Source of the DNA: an uncultured Clostridia bacterium
GTDB taxonomy: Bacteria; Bacillota; Clostridia; TANB77; CAG-508
DNA length: 52,595 nucleotides
Reading direction: 5' to 3'
Assembly (NCBI GenBank): GCA_948560265.1
Contig: CAOXTD010000003.1
Span: 76,445-129,039, forward strand
Position numbers and translations under genes: made by a program. Below, piece after piece: positions 1-7,385 of this stretch. Below the pieces are notes generated by a model. It searched no databases, had not been told where the DNA came from, and was given only the letters and a program-made list of their open reading frames with translations. Numbering within the stretch: position 1 is the stretch's first letter; each line of letters starts with the position of its first letter.

Positions 1-46
1 AGTAGCAGCAGATAAATCTGTCTCACTACTCTTCCCCTTGCAATGT

Positions 47-268
47 TTAATAAATGTGATTTATGTAGAGAATAAGTATAAACCAAGCTACCAAGTCGAT
101 AAAAATGACTGCAACCCATCTGTTTCCTAATTTCAGATGCCGTTCATTTTCAAGATTTCGATGATGATAGATGATAAAACCAATTCCTACAAAAAGTACA
201 AGTATCGCAAAAAGCGAATACAAAACTGCCACCTTGATTAAGGTGAGCTTAAACGTTGCAGCTTCCAT
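47..268 (-). CDS. Small two-helix membrane protein, unknown function
   Basis: A 73-residue protein I do not recognise. It has two hydrophobic segments (about residues 10-34 and 51-71) separated by a charged loop, so it is probably a small inner-membrane protein. An ATG further upstream at 376 is in frame, but I chose the ATG at 268. An AAAGGAAG ribosome binding site lies about 6 nt before it, while the upstream ATG has no clear site and lies almost on the predicted transcription start of the promoter at 385-413. Codon 43 is CGG read as Arg in frame, which is unusual in this window. If the ribosome shifted +1 there, it would meet TGA two codons later. The gene follows the acyl-CoA ligase but appears to have its own promoter. 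Confidence 0.6.
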   Translation of the reverse strand: MEAATFKLTLIKVAVLYSLFAILVLFVGIGFIIYHHRNLENERHLKLGNRWVAVIFIDLVAWFILILYINHIY

Positions 269-384
269 TGCTCTCTTCCTTTCTTTACTGATGCTTGATT
301 TTTGTGTTTCACCAAAAGATAGGATTGTACTTTGCAAGTTATTCATTTGAAAGTACAATACAAATGCTTTTAACATTACTCTTT

Positions 385-413
385 ATTATACCACATTTTT
401 AGCCTTCTTGCAA
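385..413 (-). promoter_or_regulatory. Sigma-A-type promoter for the small membrane protein gene
   Basis: On the minus strand, TTGCAA (408-413) and TATAAT (385-390) are separated by 17 bp. The promoter overlaps the 3' end of the upstream acyl-CoA ligase gene. Its predicted start of transcription is close to position 378, which supports the downstream translation start at 268. A leaderless start at 376 cannot be fully excluded. Confidence 0.6.
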
Positions 414-2117
414 AATCTTCTTCATTTCTTCCTGTCTTTTTACTTTTTTTGTTGTTGTTTTTATCAATTCTTCATCTGTCAAAATGAGTTTTTGAATATG
501 TTTGTACCTTGGAAAAGATTTGTTTAATTCCTTAATTTGCTCCCATATAATTTGATATAACTCTTCTTGTAATTTATCTGGATATTTCTCCTTTGCTACT
601 TCTTGATTGTATACTACTTTAACAGATACTTTTACATCATCTTTCACTTTTTCATCAGGCATACCAAACACCATGGATTCTTCTACTAGTTCTAAACGAT
701 TAACGATAGTTTCTAATTCCTCTGGGAATACCTTTTTACCATTTCTAAGTACTATCATATTCTTGTTTCTACCAGTAATATATAGAATACCTTTTTTATC
801 AAATTTTCCTAAATCTCCTGTATAAAACCAGCCATCTTTTAATACTTCTGATGTCAATTCTGGCATTTCATAATAACCCAGCATAACATTAGGACCTTTT
901 ACTCTAATTTCTCCAATACCATTTTCATCTTGATTGACTACTTCTATGGTGTCATTTATCATAGGAATTCCTACTGAACCATTTTGAGTCAATCTTGCAT
1001 TCTCTGCTGCAATAACAGGTGAAGTTTCACTTAACCCATATCCTTGAAGAGTATATACTCCCAAATCGTTAAATCCTTGTGAAATTTGAGGATCTGCTGG
1101 CGCACCACCCGAAATGATAAGTCTTAATTCCCCACCCAAAGCATTAATGACTTGTTTAAATAGCATTCTTCTTACATCAATATGGAAAAATAATAAAAAC
1201 TTGCTAAGTCCTCTTGCAAATCGAATTAGATCAGTTTTGCCTTGCTTGTCAATTTCTTTCATAATGGTTTTGTAAATAGCTTCTATTAACACTGGAACAC
1301 CAACAAACAAACTTACTTTATATTCGTTTAAATTCTGTTTAATATATCTTAGACCATCAGGAAATACTGTTTTTACACCACAAGCAAGCATCATAATCAT
1401 ACAAGTTGAACCAAAAATATGATGAAATGGTAAAAAAGCAATATTGGTATCGGTTGACCTAATATCTTCTACACATTGCATTGCATAAATATTTGAAGCA
1501 ATATTTTTTTGTGATAACATAACCGCTTTTGACTGAGAAGTAGTGCCAGATGTAAATAGCAAAATGTTCATTACATTTTCATCAATATTAGCATTAAGAT
1601 ATTCATTTTGTCCTTGTTCTAATAACACTTCTCCTTTTTCCAAAAGGCCCTTAACAGACTGAAAGCCATCTACTTCTCCCATACAAATATAGTTTGTTAA
1701 AGAAGTATTATTGTTTTCTTGAATTTGCTTTATAGTTGGACTTAATTTCTCATCAAAGATAATACAATCAGCTTTACTTCTAATAAGGGAAGTTTCTAAT
1801 TCTTCATATTGTAGGTCTTTATCTAATGGAATTGATACAATTCCACCTAATAAATTAGCCAAATGAGAAATAACCCATTCATATCTATTTTTACCAATAA
1901 CAGCAATTCTCTTTGCTTTTAGTCCTATATTATAAAAAGCTGTTCCTAATTTGTTAACGTCTTTTAATAACCTTTCATAAGTTACATCTTCATAACTAAC
2001 TTTCTTCTCCTCTTTATGCTTAATGGTAAATGCAATATTTTTAGCATAAACTTGTGCTGAATGATAAAGAATTTCTTTAATATTTTTAAATTCAGTAGCT
2101 TCAAAGATTTTTTCCAT
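399..2117 (-). CDS. Long-chain acyl-CoA (or acyl-ACP) synthetase, AMP-forming
   Basis: A 572-residue ANL-superfamily adenylating enzyme, expected to activate fatty acids to acyl-AMP and then a thioester. The P-loop-like motif TSGTTSQSK is at residues 189-197. The YTGDL core motif lies near residue 430. The C-terminal domain ends with IKTTTKKVKRQ, which supplies the catalytic lysine. It is a clear paralogue of the ligase at 22195-23904 that heads the fatty-acid synthesis operon: lengths match and both tails read LIKTTTxKxKRQ. Upstream lies a palindromic operator block shared with that paralogue, so co-regulation is likely. The ATG at 2117 has only a weak ribosome binding site; a GGGGAG lies much further upstream. 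Whether the acceptor is CoA or ACP cannot be told from sequence. Confidence 0.9.
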   Translation of the reverse strand: MEKIFEATEFKNIKEILYHSAQVYAKNIAFTIKHKEEKKVSYEDVTYERLLKDVNKLGTAFYNIGLKAKRIAVIGKNRYEWVISHLANLLGGIVSIPLDKDLQYEELETSLIRSKADCIIFDEKLSPTIKQIQENNNTSLTNYICMGEVDGFQSVKGLLEKGEVLLEQGQNEYLNANIDENVMNILLFTSGTTSQSKAVMLSQKNIASNIYAMQCVEDIRSTDTNIAFLPFHHIFGSTCMIMMLACGVKTVFPDGLRYIKQNLNEYKVSLFVGVPVLIEAIYKTIMKEIDKQGKTDLIRFARGLSKFLLFFHIDVRRMLFKQVINALGGELRLIISGGAPADPQISQGFNDLGVYTLQGYGLSETSPVIAAENARLTQNGSVGIPMINDTIEVVNQDENGIGEIRVKGPNVMLGYYEMPELTSEVLKDGWFYTGDLGKFDKKGILYITGRNKNMIVLRNGKKVFPEELETIVNRLELVEESMVFGMPDEKVKDDVKVSVKVVYNQEVAKEKYPDKLQEELYQIIWEQIKELNKSFPRYKHIQKLILTDEELIKTTTKKVKRQEEMKKILQEG

Positions 2118-2177
2118 TTCATTTTTGCATGATATTTTACTATCATACTCCCCTTTCTTTTGAACTATTGTTACAAG

Positions 2178-2225
2178 TATATCATATTATAAAGGAAAAA
2201 TCCTCAAACTGACCTGTCAGTTCAA
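2178..2225 (-). promoter_or_regulatory. Operator/promoter block upstream of the acyl ligase (copy 1)
   Basis: The core 2207-2222 is a perfect dyad, AACTGAC-CT-GTCAGTT. Flanking TCCT (2201-2204) and AGGA (2225-2228) extend it into a hairpin that, read on the minus strand, is followed by a T run. It could therefore also terminate the upstream relQ transcript. The same block, ungapped and 36 of 48 bases identical, precedes the paralogous ligase at 23953-24000, where no upstream transcript needs terminating. That favours an operator role. The ACTGAC-N2-GTCAGT form resembles operators of TetR-family regulators. The regulator gene is not in this window. Confidence 0.6.
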
Positions 2226-2264
2226 GGATCGTATCCTAAAGTGTTGATATTACTACATCTTACC

Positions 2265-2894
2265 CTATTCGAATTGTTTTTGATATATACGTGATATCTT
2301 TTTATCCATAAAATTTAATATTTTTGCATAAAAAACCATTTTCTTAGAGTCCAAATTTGATATTTTTTTATTTGTTTTGTACTTTACTTTATGTTCGTTT
2401 GTTGCCCAAAAGTCCATTGCCATAGTCCTTAGTTGAACCTCTACTTTAACAGGAAGTATTTTTTCTTCTACTTGAATTGGTACTTCTACAATTAAATGAT
2501 ATCCTGAATACCCACTTTCTTTTGGTTTCGTAATATAATCTTTTTCCTTTATTACTTTCATATTTGGTAATTGGTTAATAATACTTACAAGACTTTCTAT
2601 GTTACTCTTGGTTGGACATATTGCCCTCACACCTGCAATATCATGAATGTTATAAACTAGGTTTTGGTAGTTTAGTTTATAATTCTTCTTTTTCATCTTT
2701 TTGACAATGCTATCTGGTGTTTTTATTCTAGAAGTAATATGATTAATGATTTCATAACCATAAATTCTATTCATCCCTAATTTTATTTGCTCTAATTCCT
2801 CAACTACTTGATTTAGTGCTATTTGATACACTGACATTAATGTTTCAAAAGTCTTACCTTTTACTTGAATTGGTATCAGCCCTTCTAATTGCAC
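2265..2894 (-). CDS. relQ: Small alarmone synthetase (RelQ/YjbM-type GTP pyrophosphokinase)
   Basis: A 209-residue single-domain (p)ppGpp synthetase that transfers pyrophosphate from ATP to GDP/GTP. The family motifs are present in order: a lysine-rich SRIKTPDSIVKKMKKKN segment, DIAGVRAIC, KESGYSGYHL and VEVQLRTMAMDFWATNEHK. There is no hydrolase, TGS or ACT domain, as in RelQ and RelP. The start is uncertain. The annotated start is GTG at 2892-2894 without a good ribosome binding site. A very strong AAGGAGGAG lies at 2931-2939, directly in front of an in-frame ATT. The gene is preceded by the bidirectional terminator at 3065-3100 and appears monocistronic. Confidence 0.85.
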   Translation of the reverse strand: MQLEGLIPIQVKGKTFETLMSVYQIALNQVVEELEQIKLGMNRIYGYEIINHITSRIKTPDSIVKKMKKKNYKLNYQNLVYNIHDIAGVRAICPTKSNIESLVSIINQLPNMKVIKEKDYITKPKESGYSGYHLIVEVPIQVEEKILPVKVEVQLRTMAMDFWATNEHKVKYKTNKKISNLDSKKMVFYAKILNFMDKKISRIYQKQFE

Positions 2895-3064
2895 CTCTTC
2901 ATTTTTTATTTTTAAACTTTCTGTTTGAATCTCCTCCTTCCATGTTTGTTATTCTATCCTTTATTTGTTACTTTATGATTGCTCTTATGTGTTTTTTGTG
3001 TGAATTTAGAATTTCTTAATATATTATATTCAAAGAAAGGTTGATAAATTCTAAATAATCAAAA

Positions 3065-3100
3065 AGGAACAACTCAGTGTTCTACAACTGAATTATTCCT
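3065..3100. terminator. Bidirectional Rho-independent terminator
   Basis: An imperfect stem (AGGAA-x-AA-x-TCAGT pairing with ACTGA-x-TT-x-TTCCT) with an 8-nt loop. A tracts on the 5' side and T tracts on the 3' side flank it. On the minus strand it follows the gene at 3107-3496 within a few bases of its stop codon and ends in TTTTT. Confidence 0.75.
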
Positions 3101-3106
3101 CGTTTT

Positions 3107-3496
3107 TTATAATTCTATATCTGTAATATCTTCTACATTTGCATTTGCTACAACTGTCTCTTCTACTGTTTCTCTATTTTGAACATTAACATTATTTTGT
3201 GCTTGCACAGTGTTTGATGCATTATTGTTTTCTGCAACTGATACTACATTTGTTCCAAAAGAAAACAATCTTCTTTCTGCCTTTGTTTTTTCTTCAAATT
3301 TTTTCTCGAATTCAGCTTTGGCAGTATTTAAAGATTCTTGCATAGCTAGAAACATTTCTTCTACATCACCTTTTGTAAAATCATATACACTACTTCTTGC
3401 CATTGGCTCTAAAATTTGAATATCATGCATAACTTTATTGACTCTTTTCCCTGCATTCTCCATAAATTTTACTCTTTTTTCTTCATTTACTTCCAT
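3107..3496 (-). CDS. Hypothetical cytosolic helical protein with Asn/Val-rich tail
   Basis: A 129-residue protein I do not recognise. Residues 1-78 are charged and probably helical (many Glu, Lys and Met). Residues 84-129 are low-complexity and rich in Asn, Val, Thr and Glu, probably disordered. There is no signal peptide or membrane segment. The start is supported by AAAGGAAG about 9 nt upstream and by a promoter at 3531-3559. It is transcribed divergently from the orphan gene at 3662 and ends at a strong terminator, so it is a self-contained unit. Its base composition resembles that of the neighbouring genes. Confidence 0.65.
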   Translation of the reverse strand: MEVNEEKRVKFMENAGKRVNKVMHDIQILEPMARSSVYDFTKGDVEEMFLAMQESLNTAKAEFEKKFEEKTKAERRLFSFGTNVVSVAENNNASNTVQAQNNVNVQNRETVEETVVANANVEDITDIEL

Positions 3497-3530
3497 TTTT
3501 TAATACTTCCTTTCACACTCTCTTTTGCAT

Positions 3531-3559
3531 TATATACTACTCTCAATTTTATATCACAA
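3531..3559 (-). promoter_or_regulatory. Sigma-A-type promoter of the 3107-3496 gene
   Basis: On the minus strand TTGTGA (3554-3559) and TATATA (3531-3536) are separated by 17 bp. The start codon lies about 35 nt downstream. Confidence 0.5.
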
Positions 3560-3599
3560 ATCATTTTGTAAATCAAGAACCAAAATAAAATAATTTTCA

Positions 3600-3628
3600 T
3601 TGCATAATTTAACATAATATGATATAAT
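3600..3628 (+). promoter_or_regulatory. Sigma-A-type promoter of the 3662 orphan gene
   Basis: TTGCAT (3600-3605) and a perfect TATAAT (3623-3628) are separated by 17 bp. An AAAAGGAG ribosome binding site follows before the ATG at 3662. Confidence 0.6.
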
Positions 3629-3661
3629 CTATTCACTTTATGGAAAAGGAGTTGAAGGGCT

Positions 3662-4066
3662 ATGTCTAAGAAAAAAACAAAGCAACCATGTAAGCCCAGG
3701 CGGTATGTAGTCAAAGACCTGGAAAAAAGACCTGTAACCCCAAAGGACAAATGGTGTCTCAGACCTCAAAAACGAAACAATCAGGCTGTAACCTCAGAAG
3801 AATGGGGAGATATCTTGACTTTGCCTAACATTTCTAAAGGCAGAGATATTGTTTTGGAAGGACTCGAAGGTTACACCATTCTCCGAACAAAGAAACTGTC
3901 AGGGAATCTTCTTCTGCAAATAGTGAAAGCCAGTGAGCCAAAGTCTTATGGAATTTCTTCCAAAGTGAAAGAAATTGAAGACGAAAATGGCCAAAAACGG
4001 CATCCTAAGCAGAGAAAAAAGCAGAATGTATGGACAATTCGGAATTTGAAGAAACGCGGTTTTTAG
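3662..4066 (+). CDS. Orphan basic protein with atypical codon use
   Basis: A 134-residue, strongly basic, Lys/Arg/Pro-rich protein that I do not recognise. It has no membrane segment. The N-terminal 40 residues and the C-terminal 30 residues are the most basic parts, so binding to nucleic acid or the ribosome is possible but unproven. A promoter, a ribosome binding site and a strong terminator make it a complete transcription unit. Its codon use differs from the surrounding genes: CCC, AGG, CTG, GTC and three in-frame CGG codons (3701, 3998 and one near the end). That suggests recent acquisition. In the +1 frame a stop soon follows the first and last CGG codons, so it must be read in frame zero to give this protein. 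Confidence 0.6.
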   Translation: MSKKKTKQPCKPRRYVVKDLEKRPVTPKDKWCLRPQKRNNQAVTSEEWGDILTLPNISKGRDIVLEGLEGYTILRTKKLSGNLLLQIVKASEPKSYGISSKVKEIEDENGQKRHPKQRKKQNVWTIRNLKKRGF

Positions 4067-4082
4067 ATTGTCTACCAATAGT

Positions 4083-4119
4083 CCCCCTTCACTCTATGTG
4101 TACATTGGAGTGAAGGGGG
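4083..4119 (+). terminator. Strong Rho-independent terminator
   Basis: A perfect 12-bp stem, CCCCCTTCACTC/GAGTGAAGGGGG, with a 13-nt loop. It is followed by ATTCCCTTTTAT. It lies between convergent genes, the orphan at 3662-4066 and metK, and is best placed to end the plus-strand transcript. Confidence 0.8.
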
Positions 4120-4127
4120 ATTCCCTT

Positions 4128-5237
4128 TTATATTTCAATAATCTTTTCCCAAGGCAAATTTTCTTTACCAAAATGTCCATAATTTGTTGTTTGGATATAA
4201 ATAGGTCTTTTTAAATCTAAATATTGAATAATACCATCAGGTGTTAAATCAAACTTTTCTTTAATTAATTCTACTAGTTCTTCTTCTGTTTTTTGACTTG
4301 TACCATATGTATTAACGCAAATCGATAATGGTTCTTTCATTCCAATAGCATAAGCTACTTGAATCTCGCATTTTTTAGCATATCCATTTGCCACTATATT
4401 TTTTGCAATATGGCGTAGCATATAGGCACTACTTCTATCTACTTTACTTGCATCTTTTCCTGAAAAACATCCACCACCATGTCTTGCATATCCGCCATAA
4501 GTATCTACAATAATTTTTCTTCCTGTAAGTCCTGTATCTCCTAAAGGTCCACCAATAACAAATCTTCCAGTAGGATTTACATAGATTTTGGTGTTCTCAT
4601 CTATCATATTTTCGGGTACTACTGGCTCAATTACTTTATCAATTAAATCTTTTTTAATCTCTTCTACACTAACAGTATCTTGATGTTGTGTAGAAATTAA
4701 AATCGTTTCAATTCTTTTTGGTTTATCATCTTCATATTCTACTGTTACTTGTGTTTTTCCATCAGGTCTTAAATATGAAATGGTTCCATTCTTTCGTACT
4801 TCTGTTAATTTTCTTGCTAATTTATGTGCCATATCAATAGCGTAAGGCATATAACTTTCAGTTTCGTCACAAGCATAACCAAACATAATTCCTTGGTCTC
4901 CTGCTCCTCCAGCATCAACTCCCATAGCAATGTCTGGACTCTGTTTTGTAATATCTGTATGAATTTCACAAGTTCTGTAATCCATATCAGTTTGACTATT
5001 ATCAAATCCAATTTCTTGAATTCTTTTTCTTACTAGTTCCCCCACATCTAATTTAGCATTTGTTGAAATTTGCCCTGCAATTGTAATAGTATTATTTGCT
5101 GCAAAAGTTTCAACTGCTACTCTTGAATTCTCATCTTGTCTTAAACATTCATCTAAAATACTGTCTGAGATATAATCACATAGTTTGTCTGGATGTCCTT
5201 CTGTTACACTTTCTGAGGTAAAAAAATAATTCTTCAT
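4128..5237 (-). CDS. metK: S-adenosylmethionine synthetase
   Basis: A 369-residue methionine adenosyltransferase that makes SAM from methionine and ATP in the cytosol. Both family signatures are present: GAGDQGIMFGYA, and GGGCFSGKDxxKVDRS for the phosphate-binding loop. The N-terminus FTSESVTEGHPDK is canonical. It is somewhat shorter than typical 380-400 residue enzymes but has no missing block that I can see. The cysteine in GGGCFSGKD is an accepted variant of the usual alanine. AAAGGAG precedes the ATG. I see no SAM riboswitch in the roughly 100 nt upstream. It appears monocistronic. Confidence 0.97.
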   Translation of the reverse strand: MKNYFFTSESVTEGHPDKLCDYISDSILDECLRQDENSRVAVETFAANNTITIAGQISTNAKLDVGELVRKRIQEIGFDNSQTDMDYRTCEIHTDITKQSPDIAMGVDAGGAGDQGIMFGYACDETESYMPYAIDMAHKLARKLTEVRKNGTISYLRPDGKTQVTVEYEDDKPKRIETILISTQHQDTVSVEEIKKDLIDKVIEPVVPENMIDENTKIYVNPTGRFVIGGPLGDTGLTGRKIIVDTYGGYARHGGGCFSGKDASKVDRSSAYMLRHIAKNIVANGYAKKCEIQVAYAIGMKEPLSICVNTYGTSQKTEEELVELIKEKFDLTPDGIIQYLDLKRPIYIQTTNYGHFGKENLPWEKIIEI

Positions 5238-5310
5238 ATTTTGGTTCTCCTTTTATTTTTTATTTAGTATTTCTTTGATATATTCTACTTTTTCTATACT
5301 CTATAATCGA

Positions 5311-5339
5311 ATATTATCATATTTTATTGTTTTTTACAA
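5311..5339 (-). promoter_or_regulatory. Sigma-A-type promoter of metK
   Basis: On the minus strand TTGTAA (5334-5339) and TAATAT (5311-5316) are separated by 17 bp, followed by a leader of roughly 65 nt with no obvious riboswitch. Confidence 0.5.
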
Positions 5340-5346
5340 TATTCAA

Positions 5347-6561
5347 TTATCGAAAATATCGAACAATAAAAGTTGTCCCCTTTCCCAATTCACTTTCTAC
5401 AAAAACACTACCGTTATTCTTTTCAATAATTTTCTTAGCAAGTGCCAAACCAATTCCAACACTATCTTTAGAGGAATTTGTCCCCTTATAGAATCTCTCG
5501 AAAATATGTGGTAAATCATTGCTTTCAATTCCTTTACCATAATCTTTAATTTCTATTTGAGTATATAATTTGTTTTGTATATAATTAACTTCTATTTTAC
5601 CTGAATTTTCAGAATATTCTATTGCATTTTTTAATAAATTAGTAATTGCCTCAACTTGCCATTTATCATCACAACAAATAGTATCTTCACCATTTCCTTG
5701 TATCTGAATAGTTACATTTTTTAAATCACATAAAACAGATATTTTATTTACCGCCTCTTCTATCAATTCTTTTACTAAAACAGTTTGATTATGATATTGA
5801 ATCGTATTGGCATCAAATTTTGAAAGCTTTAAAAGAGCCTGTACTAAAAAATGAATATTGGTAATTTCTTTTTTAGAATCTTTAATAAATTCCTCTCTTG
5901 TCTGTTTATCCATTTCTGGATTGTCTATTATATTGTCTAACATTATCATAATAGAAGTAAGAGGTGTTTTTAATTGATGTGAAATATCTTCTAGAGAATT
6001 CTTGAGACTAATTTCTTGATTTCTAGCATTTTCAGCAACTTCTTTTAACATAATTGTTGTTTTATAAATTTCATTTTTGAGAATAGATAATTCATCTTCT
6101 GTATTATCATCAATATCTAAACTATAATTTCCATGATTAATTTGTTCAATATAATTTGTAATTTCTACTAATTTTTTGTTTTTCTTACAGTTATATAACG
6201 CAAAAACAAATAATAAACATATTCCAAATCCACTAAGTAAAGTAAGGTTAGTTATCAAAAATTTTTGATAAGCATTATCATTCTTTAAAAGAATAGCATC
6301 TTGTTTTAAATCTATTCCGTATTGTCTTAACAAGTCTATCTCCGCTTCTTCTGTACTATTTAAAATACTCATAATATCATTTGATGTTAAATTTGGATAC
6401 TTCTCTTGCAATTTTACAATAATAACATTCAACTTTTCATTAAAATGTTTTGTATAAGTTTGATATTGTATTTGATACAATATAGCAAAAAGAATTAAAA
6501 AACTAGCAATAAAAACAATACTTACAATAAAAGCTTTCTTTAATTCTATTTTATTTTTCAT
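5347..6561 (-). CDS. Sensor histidine kinase with extracytoplasmic sensor region
   Basis: A 404-residue membrane histidine kinase. TM1 is about residues 11-29, an external domain spans roughly 30-100, and TM2 is about 101-124. A HAMP-like linker, a dimerisation domain with the phospho-accepting His195 in DISHQLKTP, and a HATPase domain follow. The ATPase domain shows LLKNAIEYS, DYGKGI and GIGLALAKKI boxes. It follows the response regulator by 14 nt and is last in the ABC-transporter region. BceS-type kinases lack a large sensor domain; this one has about 70 external residues, so it may sense its ligand directly. The signal is unknown, but the linked transporter suggests a peptide or envelope-active compound. 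Confidence 0.93.
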   Translation of the reverse strand: MKNKIELKKAFIVSIVFIASFLILFAILYQIQYQTYTKHFNEKLNVIIVKLQEKYPNLTSNDIMSILNSTEEAEIDLLRQYGIDLKQDAILLKNDNAYQKFLITNLTLLSGFGICLLFVFALYNCKKNKKLVEITNYIEQINHGNYSLDIDDNTEDELSILKNEIYKTTIMLKEVAENARNQEISLKNSLEDISHQLKTPLTSIMIMLDNIIDNPEMDKQTREEFIKDSKKEITNIHFLVQALLKLSKFDANTIQYHNQTVLVKELIEEAVNKISVLCDLKNVTIQIQGNGEDTICCDDKWQVEAITNLLKNAIEYSENSGKIEVNYIQNKLYTQIEIKDYGKGIESNDLPHIFERFYKGTNSSKDSVGIGLALAKKIIEKNNGSVFVESELGKGTTFIVRYFR

Positions 6562-6575
6562 TTTCTATCTCCTCT

Positions 6576-7229
6576 TTAATTTGTATCAATACGATATCCA
6601 ATTCCTTTTATTGTTTTTATAATATCAGTATCTAATTTTTCTCTAATTCGCTTTAGGTATACTGTAATTGTATTATCATTTACATCATTACCTGTCCATT
6701 CCCATATTTTATCAATAATATCGTTTCTTGTTACTACTTTATTTAGATTTAAAAACAGTAAATGCAATATCTTTAGCTCTAAGCTAGTAAGAATAATCTC
6801 CTGCTTATTTTTATACACTACCATTTTATCCAGATCAAATTCAATATTTTGAACTGTTATAATAGTATTTTTCTTTTGACGCAACAAAACTTTTTGAATT
6901 CTAGCAATTAATTCTTTTGTAGAAAATGGTTTAGTAATATAATCTTCAGCTCCTAATTCTAATCCTTTTACAATGTCATCTTCTTCGTCTTTTGCTGTCA
7001 AAAAGATAGTCGGTATTTTCTTGTAGCTTATTGATTTTTGATATAAATTAAATCCGTTACCATCTGGAAGTGAAATGTCTAGTATTACCAATTCCACTTC
7101 TTGATTTTCTAAGAATTCCATCGTACTCTTTACATTAGTTTTATGAATAATTTGATATCCTTTTTGTTCTAATGAATAAATTAATCCTTTTGCAACCATT
7201 TCATTGTCTTCAACTAATAAGATTTGCAT
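6576..7229 (-). CDS. OmpR/PhoB-family response regulator
   Basis: A 217-residue regulator. The receiver domain carries the acidic pair Glu7/Asp8, phospho-accepting Asp51 (ILDISLPDGNG), the switch Thr in FLTAKDE and the conserved Lys in TKPF. A C-terminal winged helix (about 125-215) ends with IKTIKGIGYRID. It is cotranscribed with the histidine kinase at 5347. Direct repeats of AAGTGACA spaced 11 bp upstream of the ABC ATPase gene are a plausible binding site. A terminator lies between the permease and this gene, so the regulator pair may be transcribed separately or by read-through. Confidence 0.94.
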   Translation of the reverse strand: MQILLVEDNEMVAKGLIYSLEQKGYQIIHKTNVKSTMEFLENQEVELVILDISLPDGNGFNLYQKSISYKKIPTIFLTAKDEEDDIVKGLELGAEDYITKPFSTKELIARIQKVLLRQKKNTIITVQNIEFDLDKMVVYKNKQEIILTSLELKILHLLFLNLNKVVTRNDIIDKIWEWTGNDVNDNTITVYLKRIREKLDTDIIKTIKGIGYRIDTN

Positions 7230-7304
7230 ATTTTCTCTCCTTACACTTTATATATTATCAAATTCACAAAGAAATTTCAAATTTTTAGGATTAATTCAAA
7301 TGAA

Positions 7305-7333
7305 AAGCAGAACCATGCTCTTCGGTTCCGCTT
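7305..7333 (-). terminator. Rho-independent terminator after the ABC permease
   Basis: On the minus strand AAGCGGAACC pairs with GGTTCTGCTT across a 9-nt loop, followed by TTTCA. It lies between the permease stop at 7386 and the response-regulator start at 7229, partly separating the two units. Confidence 0.65.
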
Positions 7334-7385
7334 CTTAGAATACTTCTTTTTTTAGTTTTTCAATTTCTATAATATAGTCTTCATC

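Noticed and set aside
399..2117. Ligase pair as a recent tandem duplication
   Set aside because: The two paralogues are far apart and differ throughout, so duplication is old; only the upstream blocks are closely similar.
3487..3750. Open frame on the minus strand opposite the orphan gene at 3662
   Set aside because: It overlaps the better supported plus-strand gene and the divergent promoters, and has no ribosome binding site.
4128..5237. Cysteine in the MetK GGGCFSGKD loop as an unusual active-site change
   Set aside because: The family signature allows Ala, Ser or Cys at this position.
5238..5346. SAM riboswitch upstream of metK
   Set aside because: The leader is short and AT-rich, with no kink-turn or conserved SAM-binding core visible.
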